A DNA stretch of 64,000 bases from Nocardia kruczakiae NBRC 101016 (GCF_001612965.1 NZ_BDBL01000025.1:62001-126000), one strand, 5' to 3'. Positions 26,303 to 39,545 are shown, counted from the stretch's first letter. Translations and numbers: made by a program. The notes: generated by a model from the letters alone, not told the origin.

Positions 26303-28206
26303 CGCAGTTCTCCTTCGGAGTCGGAACCGGCCGGCACGCCCACCGACGCCTGATTCTGTTCCCAGAGGCGCTGATAGAGCCCGCCGGCCACCGACAGCGT
26401 CGCGTGGTCACCCGTTTCGGCGAGTTCGCCGTTGTCCAGCACCAGAATTCGGTCGACGCCCGTGATGGTGTGCAGCCGATGCGCGATCACCAGCACCGTG
26501 CGCCCAGCGACCAGGACCGCGAGCGCGTCCTGGACCGCGGCCTCGGATTCCGGGTCGGCGAAGGCCGTCGCCTCGTCCAGCACCAGCACCGGGGTATCGG
26601 CCAAGAGGGTACGGGCGATCGACAGGCGCTGCGCCTCACCACCGGACAGCACCGCGTCGACACCGATTTCGGAGTCGTAGCCGCGCGGCAATTCCAGAAT
26701 CCGATCGTGGATCTGGGCGGCGCGTGCGGCTCGCTCGACGGCGGCCGCATCCGCGTCGGGCCGGGCCAGCGCGATGTTGTCGCGGATCGTGCCGCGAATC
26801 ATCCGCACGTCCTGCAGGACGAATCCCACGGTGCGGTAGAGCTCGGCGGTCGAGTATTCGCGAACATCCTTGCCGCCGATCGTGATCCGGCCCGCCGTCA
26901 CGTCGTAGAAGCGCGGCAGCAGCCGGGCCAGGGTCGACTTGCCGGAACCGCTCGGGCCGACCAGGGCGGTGATGGACCCGGGAGCGAGTTCGAAGTCGAC
27001 CTCGCGCAGGACGGTGCGGTCGGCGCGATAGCCGAAGCTCACCTGTTCGAACCGGACCGCGAGTCCCGTGGCGGCAGCGTTACCGGCGGCATCCGCATCG
27101 GCAGCCTCGTCGCCGTCGGCCCGCACCTCGAGTTCGGGTGTCTGCTGCAACTGGTGCAGGCGCAACGCCGCGGCACCACCCTCGCGCAGCGCCTGTCCGC
27201 CGAAGCCGATACCCAGCAGCGCGCTGCCCAGGCCGATGCCGAGCAGCAGGAACGGCAGGATGTCGACCGGATCGGTCCAGCCCAGATCGGCGAAGCCCAC
27301 GCCCGCGACCACCACGACCAGCATCAGCAGCGCCGGGGTCAGCAGGATTTCGGCGGCCGACTGCAGTTTGGTCATCGGCGTCTTCCACGCCAGCAGGCTT
27401 TCGGCGGTGTCGTCGACCGCGCGCTGGAAGGTGCTGTGCGCCTTGCGGGCCCGGCCGAACGCCCGCACCACCTGGATGCCGTCGACGAATTCGATGATGG
27501 ACTGTTCGATGGCGCGTTCGTTGGTGTCGAAGACGGCGAAGCGTTCCTGATGTGCCTTACCCATCATGGCCGCCAGGCCGCGGGTGTAGAGCACCAGCGG
27601 CACCAACAGAATCAGCGTCAGCCGCCAGTCGACGGTGAACAGGTAGATCAGCGCCACCAGTTGCACCGTCACCGCGCCGACGAATTCCAATCGCGCGTGT
27701 GCGACCAGATAGTGCAGAGCCTCGACGTCGTCCTGCAGGAACTTCTTCACCTCACCGGAACTGCGGTCGGTGAACCAGCCCAGCGGCACCCGGGTCAGCT
27801 TGGCCGCCAGCAGTTGCCGCAGGGTGAGCTGGAATTTCGCATCGACCATATGGGTCCAGACCAGCGCCACGGCCTGCAGCAGGCCGCGCAGCACCAGCAC
27901 CACGACCGCGGCGATCACCAGCGTCCACACCCGGTCCTTGTCGATCGGCGCGGACAGCAGTTCCCGGCAGGCCGCCACGATCAGGACGAACGGCACCACC
28001 GCACAGATCGAGGAGACCACCACGACCAGACTCGCCAGCGACAGCGCGCCGTTCACCGGCGCGAGCACCTGTTTGCGGGCCAGGCCGTCGGCGCGGCGCT
28101 GCTGTTTCAGCGCGACCCGGTCGGGTTGCAGCGGTGCGTCGGGCGTGGTCGGCGGTACCTGCCGCGCCGCCTCCGGCTCGGCCGGATCCACGGTCTGAAC
28201 CGTCAT
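26299..28206 (-). CDS. irtA: IrtA-like ABC transporter lacking the siderophore-interaction domain
   Basis: 635 aa. After a ~60-residue polar N-terminus come six membrane helices and an ATPase domain: Walker A GPSGSGKST, signature LSGGEAQRLSIAR, Walker B VLVLDEATAFADPES, switch AHRLHTITGVD. Normal Walker B continuation is DEATSALD; here it reads DEATAFAD. The start is the ATG at 28206, directly after GGGAGGGAAGGACTG. Unlike mycobacterial IrtA it has no N-terminal FAD domain; that function is encoded separately at 23353. It lies 22 bases after an NRPS gene and overlaps irtB-like, so it is co-transcribed with biosynthesis and with the binding lipoprotein. Predicted role: import of ferric siderophore. 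Confidence 0.88.
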   Translation of the reverse strand: MTVQTVDPAEPEAARQVPPTTPDAPLQPDRVALKQQRRADGLARKQVLAPVNGALSLASLVVVVSSICAVVPFVLIVAACRELLSAPIDKDRVWTLVIAAVVVLVLRGLLQAVALVWTHMVDAKFQLTLRQLLAAKLTRVPLGWFTDRSSGEVKKFLQDDVEALHYLVAHARLEFVGAVTVQLVALIYLFTVDWRLTLILLVPLVLYTRGLAAMMGKAHQERFAVFDTNERAIEQSIIEFVDGIQVVRAFGRARKAHSTFQRAVDDTAESLLAWKTPMTKLQSAAEILLTPALLMLVVVVAGVGFADLGWTDPVDILPFLLLGIGLGSALLGIGFGGQALREGGAAALRLHQLQQTPELEVRADGDEAADADAAGNAAATGLAVRFEQVSFGYRADRTVLREVDFELAPGSITALVGPSGSGKSTLARLLPRFYDVTAGRITIGGKDVREYSTAELYRTVGFVLQDVRMIRGTIRDNIALARPDADAAAVERAARAAQIHDRILELPRGYDSEIGVDAVLSGGEAQRLSIARTLLADTPVLVLDEATAFADPESEAAVQDALAVLVAGRTVLVIAHRLHTITGVDRILVLDNGELAETGDHATLSVAGGLYQRLWEQNQASVGVPAGSDSEGELR

Positions 28207-28228
28207 CAGTCCTTCCCTCCCATAGCTG

Positions 28229-31200
28229 TCACCCTGCCTGTCGCTGTGCACCGAATTCGGACATTCCGGCGGCGAAATCACACAGTATGGTGCGCCAGCG
28301 CTCGGCGCGCGCGTCGGCCCCGGCCTCGTCCAGCACCGCCGAGTTCACGTCGATGTGCGCGACCAGAACCGGACGCCCATCCTTCGACACCACCGCGGTG
28401 TTGAGGTCGATGGTGAAGCGCAGCGGCAGATCCGGATGGCCGGCCGCACCGAATTCGGCGGTGAGCTCCGGCAACGGCACCGGCGTCCACGGGCCGCTAC
28501 CGAACTGCAGCACGTCGAAGCGGCCCAGGTGGTTGAGGCGAATCTGCCCGCGCGCGTGCGGGGTTCGATCGTGGACCGGCGCCCGGCCGGTCGCCGGCGT
28601 CCAGATCTCGAGTTCGGCCGCCGGCACCAAGGCCGTCTCCTCGACGGTGAACCAGCCGACGCGGCGGGTGTCGTCGCCGGGGTCGCGGCCGTGCGATTCG
28701 CGGGTCACCGCGATGCGACCGGTGTCGTCGGCGGTGTCGGCGACCAGTCGCGCACACGCGGCCAGTAACAGATCGTCCAGGGGCACATCGGTGTCCGCGC
28801 ACCGGGCGAGCAGCGCCTCGGTGTCGTCGGGGCCCAGTTCGACGATTCGCTGGATGGCCTTACCGGCCCGATCGCTGCGCGGATCGGTGTAGCGGCCGCC
28901 GAGCGGTGTGCCCAGCGTCGGCGGAATGCCGGTCCCGGTGTCGTCGGCGCCGAATTCCGAAACCTGTTCGGCCCCGGTCTCGTTCACCGCGCCAACACCC
29001 TGTTCGAGCCGGCGCAGATCGTCCACGAGAATCAGCCAGGACACCACGTCCACCGCCAGGTGGTGAATCGACAGCACCAGTCGCGGCCGGTCGCCGGGCA
29101 ACAGGGTCGCGGCCACCATCCGGCCGGCGTCCGGATCCAGCCGTTGCACGGTAGCAGCCAAATGATCTGCCGCACTACGGCTTTCGTCCGGCGCCGCGAC
29201 GGCGAACGTGGCGGCCGCGCTCGAGCGGTCCTGCGCGATCAGGACCGGCCGTCCCTCGTCGCCGACCTCCAGGCGAGACCGGAGGGTGGGATGGGCGGTG
29301 GCCAAGTCCTCGAGCCGTCGCACGATCACCTCGGGCGTGATCTCCGGATCGAGCGAGATCACCTGAGATTGGGCGAGCCAGCGATAGTCGCCGTAGCCGA
29401 GGATCTCGTGCGCCAGGGCGGTGAGCGGAAGTACGGTTCCCGCCGGTGTCACCTCGGCATCGGCAAGACCGTCCTCGGACGGTTCGTCCAAACGCTCGGC
29501 GAGATCGCGAAGATCGGCCGCCGCGAGCACTTCTCGCGCCGAGACGCGGTAGCCGGCGCCGCGCAGCCGCGACACCAGATCGATGACGCCGATACTGTCG
29601 ATCCCCAGGTCCACCAGGCTGTCCAGGATGCCGATCCGCGACCCCGCGCCCATCGCCTCGATCAGCGCCAGCAGCGTGCGTTCGGTCTCGGTGCGCGGTT
29701 CGGCGCGGGCGCCGGTGCCGTCCGGGCGAGCCAGCAATTCGGTCGCGACGTGCACATCGAGTTTGTCGTTGCGGTTCAACGGAATCTCGTCGACGAACAC
29801 GATGCGGGTGGGAACCAGGAACTGCGGCAGCCGCCGGGCCAGATCGGAACGCAGCCGCGCGACGGTGCCGTCACCGACCACCAGCGCACCCAGCCGGGTC
29901 CGCCCGTTCTCGGTGAAGGCCAGCGCCGCCGCGTGGCGAACGCCGTCGAGTTCCCGCAGCACCACACTGACCTCGTCGGGTTCGACACGGTATCCGTTGA
30001 TCTTCACCTGCCGGTCGACGCGCCCCTCGTAGACGACGGTGCCGTCGTCGGCTCGGCGCACGAGATCGCCGGTGCGATAACGCCTTTCGCCGCCCTCGCC
30101 CGCGACGAAGGCGGCCGCGGTGGTGGCGGGCCGCCGCAGATAACCGAGCGCGAGTTGCGGCCCGGAAAGGTAGAGCTCGCCCTGCCCGCCGGGCGGCACC
30201 GGCCGCAACCGGTGATCGAGCACCTCGGCGGTCATCGCGTCGAACGGGCGGCCGATGGTGGGCGCGGCGTGGTCGTGCACATCCGCCATCAGCGCCTCGA
30301 CGGTCGCCTCGGTCGGGCCGTAGAAGTTGATGACCCGGGTGGTCGCCAGGCCCTGCAGGCGGCGCCAGGTGTCCGGGCTGATCGCCTCGCCGCCGAGGGC
30401 GAGCACGGCCAGCGGACAGCGCTCGGCGCCGGTCTCGGGATCGGTGCGGAACAGTCCGGCGGCGATCAGCCGGTTCAGCATGGACGGCGACGTGTCGAAG
30501 ATGTCGATCCCGAATTCGCCGATGGCGCCGACGATGCGCTCGGCATCGGTGCGCACCTCGTCACCCAGCAGAACCACGGTATGGCCGCTCAGCAGGGCGA
30601 CCGTGGGCTGCCACGCCGCATCGAACCCGGTGGACCAGCCGTGCCCGATGCGCAGCGTACGCCCGGTGGCGGCGGCGATCGGCGCGAAGATCCGCCGCTC
30701 GTGATTGCCCCAGTGGTTGAGCAGTGCGCGATGCGATACCGCGACACCCTTGGGCCTGCCGGTCGTACCGGAGGTGAAGACCACGTAGCACGGTGCGTCC
30801 GAATGAGGCTGCGGCACAGTGTTTGCCGCAGGATCGACCACATCGGCGACCGGAAACCGGAGGCGGCCGTCGCTGTCCGTGATCCCGTGGCGGCAGTCCA
30901 CGCCCTGGGCGCGGACCTCGGCCAGGACGTCGGCGCGGTCCGCGTCGGCGAGCACGATGCGCGCACCGCTTGTGCTCAGCAGGTAGGCCACGCGGTCCGC
31001 CGGTGTGGTCGGATCGACGTGCACACAGGTGGCACCGGCCAGACCGATGGCGAAGGGGGCGTGCAGGACCCGGCGGTCGCGGGGCAGCATGACCGCCACC
31101 GCGTCACCGGAACCGATCCCCGCCGCACGCAGCTCGGCTGCCAATGTGCGCACCGCGGAACCGAATTCGGTGAAGCTGTGCTCGCCCGCCGCGTCGACGA

Positions 31201-32695
31201 CCGCGATCCGATCGGCGGCCGCACGAGCCGCGTTGAGCAACGCTTCCGGAACCGTCGCGGCAGAACTCGCCGCACCGCCCGGCACCGTCTGCGCGGATGC
31301 AGGGGGGCCCGATTCGACGACGGACGAGCCGGCCGTCTCCTTCGCCGTATCGGAAAACCCTGCCCCACAGTCATATTCAGAGATCAACGTGGCGGGCTCG
31401 TCGTCGAGCAGCACATCGACCGCACTACACTGCCGCGCGCTGACGATCCGGGTGGCGACAGCGAGCAACCGGCGCGCCATCCGGTCCGGGTCGAAGGTGG
31501 TGAGCAGGTCGGGGCGGGTTTCGACGCGGCAGATCAGCTCGCCGTGTTCCAGTACCGGCACGACGGCGATCGGATAGTGGCTCGGCGAATCGACGCGGCG
31601 GGCGGTCATGGTGGCGCCGCCGCCCATCGGCATTCGCGGTGCGACCGCGCCGACCGGTGAGTTCTCGAAGACGAGCAGGCTGTCGAACAACTGCCCGGCC
31701 CCGGCGTGGCGGGTGATCTCCGCGATGCCCAGATATTCGTGCGCCCGCAACTGCGCCACCGCGCGCTGCAGTTCGGCGCCGACCTGCGCGGGCGCGCGAT
31801 CGTCCATCCGCACCCGCACCGGAATGGTGGTGACCAGCGCGCCGACCAGGCGCTCCGCATTCGGCAGCGAGGCGTCGCGACCCGAGGTGGTCTGACCGAA
31901 GACCACGTCGTCGCGGCCGGTCAGCCCGGAAAGAATACGTGCCCAGGCCATTTGGAGCACGGTGTTCAGCGTGAGGCCGTTGGCCCGGGCCCAGGTGAGG
32001 AGCAGGTCGGTGCCCGCGGCGTCCACCCGCGCCTCACCCACGACGGGCAGGTCGAGATCCGCCGGAGCCGGCGGCCCGAGCATCGGCATCGGCGCCAGAC
32101 CCTCCAGTGCCGCGGCCCACGCGCGCGCCGAGGCCTCGGTGTCGCGGCTCGCCAGCCAGGCCGCGTGTTCCCGCAACGGCGGAGCCGGGGGCAGCGCCGC
32201 GCCCTCCCCGCGGTGCAGGGCGATCAGATCGGAGAACAGCAGCGGAATCGACCAGCCGTCGACGACGATATGGTGTGCGGTACACACCAATTCGTACTCG
32301 CGCTCGCCGACCCGCGCCGCGACGACCCGGAACAGCGGGCCGCGGTCCAGATCGAGGCGCCGGCGCGCTTCCTGCCAGTAGAGATCCCGCGCCGCCGCCT
32401 CGGGGTCGGGGGCCGAGCGCAGATCGACCTCGCGCCAGCCGATCCGGTCCTCCGAGGTGATGACCAGCACCGGATGCGGTACATCCTCGGCCAGTACCGC
32501 GGCGCCCAGATGCGGATAGCGCCGCAGGACGCCGTCGAAGGCCGCGCGCAGTGCCGCCGGATCGGCCAGATTCTCCACTCGCACCGCGAAGGTGACGAGA
32601 TAGGGGTCGATGCCCTGCGCCATCGAACTGACCGAATACAGCCCGCGCTGCAGTGGCGACAGCGCGACGACGTCGAGAATCTCCACCTCGCTCAC
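28229..32695 (-). CDS. NRPS, C-A-PCP-E-like (MbtF-like), terminal lysine module
   Basis: 1488 aa, close to the length of MbtF. Residues ~10-440 are a condensation domain with complete H141-H142-IVVDGWS. ~480-960 is an adenylation domain; specificity residues read by eye as DAQDAGFVEK, resembling the lysine code DAQDLGVVDK. ~1005-1075 is a PCP (LGIDSIGVIDLV). ~1080-1480 is an epimerisation/condensation-like domain reading HHLAVDVVSW, with the usual Gly replaced by Val, plus ESHGRD and RVGWFT blocks. No TE follows, so this last domain is a candidate for release by cyclisation to the hydroxylysine caprolactam of cobactin. The GTG start overlaps the preceding stop (GTGA). Its place in the order of synthesis is inferred. 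Confidence 0.87.
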   Translation of the reverse strand: MSEVEILDVVALSPLQRGLYSVSSMAQGIDPYLVTFAVRVENLADPAALRAAFDGVLRRYPHLGAAVLAEDVPHPVLVITSEDRIGWREVDLRSAPDPEAAARDLYWQEARRRLDLDRGPLFRVVAARVGEREYELVCTAHHIVVDGWSIPLLFSDLIALHRGEGAALPPAPPLREHAAWLASRDTEASARAWAAALEGLAPMPMLGPPAPADLDLPVVGEARVDAAGTDLLLTWARANGLTLNTVLQMAWARILSGLTGRDDVVFGQTTSGRDASLPNAERLVGALVTTIPVRVRMDDRAPAQVGAELQRAVAQLRAHEYLGIAEITRHAGAGQLFDSLLVFENSPVGAVAPRMPMGGGATMTARRVDSPSHYPIAVVPVLEHGELICRVETRPDLLTTFDPDRMARRLLAVATRIVSARQCSAVDVLLDDEPATLISEYDCGAGFSDTAKETAGSSVVESGPPASAQTVPGGAASSAATVPEALLNAARAAADRIAVVDAAGEHSFTEFGSAVRTLAAELRAAGIGSGDAVAVMLPRDRRVLHAPFAIGLAGATCVHVDPTTPADRVAYLLSTSGARIVLADADRADVLAEVRAQGVDCRHGITDSDGRLRFPVADVVDPAANTVPQPHSDAPCYVVFTSGTTGRPKGVAVSHRALLNHWGNHERRIFAPIAAATGRTLRIGHGWSTGFDAAWQPTVALLSGHTVVLLGDEVRTDAERIVGAIGEFGIDIFDTSPSMLNRLIAAGLFRTDPETGAERCPLAVLALGGEAISPDTWRRLQGLATTRVINFYGPTEATVEALMADVHDHAAPTIGRPFDAMTAEVLDHRLRPVPPGGQGELYLSGPQLALGYLRRPATTAAAFVAGEGGERRYRTGDLVRRADDGTVVYEGRVDRQVKINGYRVEPDEVSVVLRELDGVRHAAALAFTENGRTRLGALVVGDGTVARLRSDLARRLPQFLVPTRIVFVDEIPLNRNDKLDVHVATELLARPDGTGARAEPRTETERTLLALIEAMGAGSRIGILDSLVDLGIDSIGVIDLVSRLRGAGYRVSAREVLAAADLRDLAERLDEPSEDGLADAEVTPAGTVLPLTALAHEILGYGDYRWLAQSQVISLDPEITPEVIVRRLEDLATAHPTLRSRLEVGDEGRPVLIAQDRSSAAATFAVAAPDESRSAADHLAATVQRLDPDAGRMVAATLLPGDRPRLVLSIHHLAVDVVSWLILVDDLRRLEQGVGAVNETGAEQVSEFGADDTGTGIPPTLGTPLGGRYTDPRSDRAGKAIQRIVELGPDDTEALLARCADTDVPLDDLLLAACARLVADTADDTGRIAVTRESHGRDPGDDTRRVGWFTVEETALVPAAELEIWTPATGRAPVHDRTPHARGQIRLNHLGRFDVLQFGSGPWTPVPLPELTAEFGAAGHPDLPLRFTIDLNTAVVSKDGRPVLVAHIDVNSAVLDEAGADARAERWRTILCDFAAGMSEFGAQRQAG

Positions 32696-34389
32696 CGTGC
32701 GGCGAACTTCTTGCCGAGTGCGGCCAGCGCGGCCGGATCCAGACCGGAAGCGCTCATCGGCGCGACCGGGGCGGTCTGTTCGGCGGCCGGGGCCGTTTCG
32801 GCCTCGGTCAGCTGTGCGGCCATTTCGTGCACAGCCGGGAACTCGAATACTTTCTGCACGTCCAGCGCATAGCCTCGCTCACCGAGCAGGGTGACCATGC
32901 GCAGTGCGGCGATGCTGTCACCGCCCAGGGAGAAGAAGGTGTCGGCGCGGCCGACCTCGTCGTCCGCGTCCAGTTCGAGCACCTCGCGAATGGTGTCGGC
33001 GATCAACCGTTCGGCATCGGTACCGGGCTCTCCGCCGAGACCGGGGCCACCGTGGTAGGACGCGTTCCGTTCGAACACCGCCGGAAGCTCGACATCGCGC
33101 AACGGATTATCCGAGGCCGCAGCGCAATTCAGCAGCCATCGCTCGATTCCGGCTGCGAGCGCGTCGAATTCGGCACTCCCGGCGAATACGGCCGGGAATT
33201 CGAGGGTCACCGACACCTCCTCGGCCCCGGTGACCACGTCGGCGACGACATCCACGCCGTGCGGCCGTGCCACCCGTCGGGCGATCTCGCGCGCATTCGC
33301 GCCGGTCACCTCGGTTCGGGTGGTGACCAGGGCCTGGAAGGGCGCACCCGCGGCGACGGCGGCGGCGCCGCGCAGCTGATGCGTGATCCGCTCGATCCGG
33401 GCCGCGGCATGGGCGCGCGCGGGCACCGCGAGCTCGGCGACCTGCGCCAGCAGCGCTCGTGGACTGGCAGCCGCGGCGGTGTCGACGCGCAGCACCAGAT
33501 GGTTGGCGTAGGCGCCGAGCGCCGAATCCTCCTGTGCGCCGGTGCGTCCCGCGTCGGCGATGCCGACCGGCACATCGTTCCCGAGACCCGCCGCGCCCAG
33601 CACCGCGGCCAGCGCGGCGACCACCGACAGTTCGACGTCGTGGTCGCCGAAGGCGGCCGCCGGGACCCGCAGGGTGCGCGTCGCGGCTGCCGGACCCGCT
33701 TCCGCGACGGAATCAGCGGCCACCGTCACGGTCGCCCGCTCCGGCAGATCGGCCAGCCGATCCAGCCAGTACCCGAGGTCGGGATCGGCGGCGGCATCGC
33801 CGACCAGCGACTTCATCTGTGCCATCGCGTAGCCCCGGTACTGCGTCACGGGCTCGGCGACCGTCCCCTCGACCAGTTCCGCGACCAGCAGTTCGAGACT
33901 GCGATCGTCGGCGGCCACCGGATGAGCGGTGAGGGACAGGATGTCTCGATCCGGCGTGCGGTGCAGTCTGATCCGGATCGGCAGCTCGCGCACCGGATCG
34001 ATGCGGTGCGCGGCATCGGAGCGCAGTGCGGCGTCGAGGTCCGCGGAGTCTGTCTCCACCGTCTCGATCACCGTGTCGGGCGCGTCGACGACACGCTGGT
34101 AGGGAATCCGCCGATCGTCCGGATAGACCGTGCGCAGAATGTCGTGCCGGCTCACCGCGGCGACCGCGGCCCGGTCCAGATCGGCCGGACCGAGGTCGCC
34201 GGTGATCTCCAAGGCCAGAAAGAGATTCGTCGCCGCGACGCCGCGCAGTCGTTCCGGCAGCAGGGCCGCCTGCTGGGCGGGGGACAACGGGATGCCCCGC
34301 CCGCCCGTTCGCGACTCCGTCGCGGCCGCGGCGGTTTTCGGAGCAGACGTGGCCGGCGCGGACGTATTCGGCACGGGCGAATCAGACAT
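32692..34389 (-). CDS. Degenerate condensation domain - PCP didomain protein
   Basis: 565 aa. A ~30-residue Ala/Ser/Pro-rich start is followed by a condensation-fold domain (~33-440: IPLSPAQQAALLPE, SRHDILRTVYP). Its active-site motif reads H156-PVAADD instead of HHxxxDG: the catalytic second His is Pro157 and Gly is Asp162. ~455-525 is an apparently functional PCP (FFSLGGDSIAALRMV), then a ~45-residue linker and tail. There is no A domain. It may carry an amino acid loaded in trans and use the C-like domain only for docking. The ATG at 34389 follows AAGGACTG. Its stop overlaps the next NRPS start. It is 13 bases after the binding-protein gene. Confidence 0.85.
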   Translation of the reverse strand: MSDSPVPNTSAPATSAPKTAAAATESRTGGRGIPLSPAQQAALLPERLRGVAATNLFLALEITGDLGPADLDRAAVAAVSRHDILRTVYPDDRRIPYQRVVDAPDTVIETVETDSADLDAALRSDAAHRIDPVRELPIRIRLHRTPDRDILSLTAHPVAADDRSLELLVAELVEGTVAEPVTQYRGYAMAQMKSLVGDAAADPDLGYWLDRLADLPERATVTVAADSVAEAGPAAATRTLRVPAAAFGDHDVELSVVAALAAVLGAAGLGNDVPVGIADAGRTGAQEDSALGAYANHLVLRVDTAAAASPRALLAQVAELAVPARAHAAARIERITHQLRGAAAVAAGAPFQALVTTRTEVTGANAREIARRVARPHGVDVVADVVTGAEEVSVTLEFPAVFAGSAEFDALAAGIERWLLNCAAASDNPLRDVELPAVFERNASYHGGPGLGGEPGTDAERLIADTIREVLELDADDEVGRADTFFSLGGDSIAALRMVTLLGERGYALDVQKVFEFPAVHEMAAQLTEAETAPAAEQTAPVAPMSASGLDPAALAALGKKFAAR

Positions 34390-34402
34390 GGGTAATCAGT
34401 CC

Positions 34403-35404
34403 TTACTTGCCGACGGTCGCGAATGTCGGTTCGAGCTTGTCGAGCAGATACGGCACCGACAGCGCGGTCGGCTGGTTGATGGCGTTGATCGTGATCATGT
34501 CCACGAACGAGATGCCGCCCTGGCGCACCGACGGCAGATCCGCGTAGCCGGGTAGCTGGGTGAACTTCTCCTGCAGGCCGGGTGCCGCGCCGCACACCAG
34601 CAGATCGGAGGTCAGATCACCGAGCCGTTCCGGCGAGAGCGCCAGCCGTCCGCCCGAGGGCGCCTCGGCGACCAGTTTCGCCGGCATCGTCATCCCCAGC
34701 CGCGTGAACACCTGCGCGGAACCGTCTTTCGGATCCGCCAGCACCATCAGCTGGGTCGGCGTGGTGAGCATGCAGGTGAGGAAGGTCTTGCCCTTCAGCC
34801 CCGGATGTTTCGCGGCGACCGCGTCGATCCTGCCGTGCACATCGGCGACCACCTTCTCGGCCTGGTCCTGCTTGTGCAGCGCCTTGCCGAGGGCCTGAAC
34901 CTGGTCCTCCCACGGATCGATCTGCGCCGAGGACAGCGGCCCGATGGTCGGGGCCAGCTTGGACAGTTTGTCGTACATGGCCTTGTCCATCATGTAGCCC
35001 GGCGCCACGATGAGATCGGGCTCGAGCGCCGCGATCTGCTCGACGACATCGCCGCCCATGTTCAGGGCCTTGGACTGTTGTGGCAGCGACGGCGGCAGCC
35101 ACGGCACGGTCATCCCGGCCCCGGCGCCGGGCACCAGATAGCCGACCGGGGTGACCCCGAGCGAGACGGCCGCGTCCAGCCAGGCCGGGCCGAGGGTCAC
35201 CACACGCTTGGGCGTGCCGTCGACGGTGGTGGTGCCCATGCTGTGCTCGATCGTCACGGCTCCACCGGAATCGGCATCGTCCGAACCGGATCCGCAGGCG
35301 GCCACGACCGTCACCAGACCCAGGATCAGCGCCAGCACCGTGGTTCGCAGCACCGCGCCGCGTGCGCGCATACCGCGGCGCGCGGATGTTCGACCTGGGT
35401 TCAT
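34403..35404 (-). CDS. Siderophore-binding lipoprotein (FecB/FepB-type ABC substrate-binding protein)
   Basis: 333 aa. It has a lipoprotein signal peptide (LALILGLVTVVAAC) with lipobox Cys at about residue 37, then the helical-backbone periplasmic-binding fold: RVVTLGPAWLDAAVSLGVTPVGY, EQIAALEPDLIVAPGYM, YDKLSKLAPTIGPL, and GYADLPSVRQGGISFVD near the end. It would bind the ferric siderophore at the outer face of the membrane. No FecCD permease or FecE ATPase is present; instead it heads the operon that also contains the IrtA/IrtB-like pair. AAGGAG lies upstream of the ATG, and an iron box is 57 bases upstream. Confidence 0.9.
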   Translation of the reverse strand: MNPGRTSARRGMRARGAVLRTTVLALILGLVTVVAACGSGSDDADSGGAVTIEHSMGTTTVDGTPKRVVTLGPAWLDAAVSLGVTPVGYLVPGAGAGMTVPWLPPSLPQQSKALNMGGDVVEQIAALEPDLIVAPGYMMDKAMYDKLSKLAPTIGPLSSAQIDPWEDQVQALGKALHKQDQAEKVVADVHGRIDAVAAKHPGLKGKTFLTCMLTTPTQLMVLADPKDGSAQVFTRLGMTMPAKLVAEAPSGGRLALSPERLGDLTSDLLVCGAAPGLQEKFTQLPGYADLPSVRQGGISFVDMITINAINQPTALSVPYLLDKLEPTFATVGK

Positions 35405-35466
35405 TGCACAGCTCCTTGTACTTCGCTCCGGGCGACTCGCGATCCCGGCCCTCTCGGAATCGTAGC

Positions 35467-38603
<3,137 letters not shown>

Positions 38604-38607
<4 letters not shown>

Positions 38608-39545
38608 GCCGGGGCGTCGGTGAGATAACCACCGCGAGCGAAGAATTCGGCGCCGTCGTGCTCGGCGCCGTCGGCGGTCGTCACCCGGGTGACGACCAAA
38701 CCGAGATTGCCGCCGCGATGTGCGTCCGGCCCGCAGATCACCACGCCACCACCCTCCTGCACGACCACCCGGCCGGGAGTTCCGCCGTAGCGGGCCTGCG
38801 ACAGGGTGGCGGCGGTGATCTCCACCTTCTCGCCGCGGTAATAGGAGAAGGCCCGCGGATACGGCTCGGACAGCGCGCGCACGAAACGCTCCAGATCCAC
38901 TGCGTCCCAATGCCAGTCGATGCGGCTGTCGCGCTCGGACCGCTTGTGGAAATAGGTGCGCTCGGCCTTGTCCTGCGGCCGCCAGACCGCGGTGCCGGAT
39001 TCGATCGCGCTCAGCGCCTCCTGGAGCGCGCCCGGAATCAATTCCATTCCGGCGAGGACGAGTTCGGTGCCGGTGGCGGTCGGGCCGATCGGCAGGGAGC
39101 GCTGCACGAGGATGTCGCCGGTGTCGAGCTGTTCGTCCATCCGGTGCACGGTCAGGCCGAATTCGGATTCGCCGCTGATCAGCGCCCACAGCACGGGCGA
39201 GAATCCGGTGAACTTCGGCAGCAGCGAATCGTGCAGATTCAGCGTGCCGTGCGGCGGCATCAGATACAGCTCCGGCGGCATCCAGGTGTACCAGCTGTTG
39301 ACCACGATGATGTCGGGTTCGGCGCGCTTGACCAGATCGATGGTCTCCGCATCGGCGCGCTCGGTCAGGTGGACCGCAATGCCGTGTTCGCGCGCCAGTT
39401 CCTCGACCGAATCGGACCAGATGCCCTTGTAGGCGTGTTCGCTCGCGGGGTGGGTGACCGCGAGTACCACCTCATGTTCCGAATCGATCAGGGCCTGCAG
39501 CGTTTTACGACCCCAGGTCTGATAACCGAACGACACGATACGCAT
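38604..39545 (-). CDS. N-hydroxy-amine formyltransferase (methionyl-tRNA formyltransferase-like)
   Basis: 313 aa. The N-terminal formyltransferase fold has the catalytic block LNLHDSLLPKFTGFSPVLWALI (Asn, His and the later Asp in MDEQLDTGDI), which binds N10-formyl-tetrahydrofolate. The C-terminal ~100 residues match the OB-like domain of Fmt proteins. Relatives in siderophore clusters formylate N-hydroxyornithine (coelichelin, rhodochelin types). Next to MbtG-type lysine N-oxygenase it should formylate N6-hydroxylysine, giving the short formyl hydroxamate known from formobactin, amamistatin and brasilibactin. It is not the housekeeping Fmt, as it sits inside an iron-regulated NRPS operon. 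An iron box lies 24 bases upstream. Confidence 0.88.
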
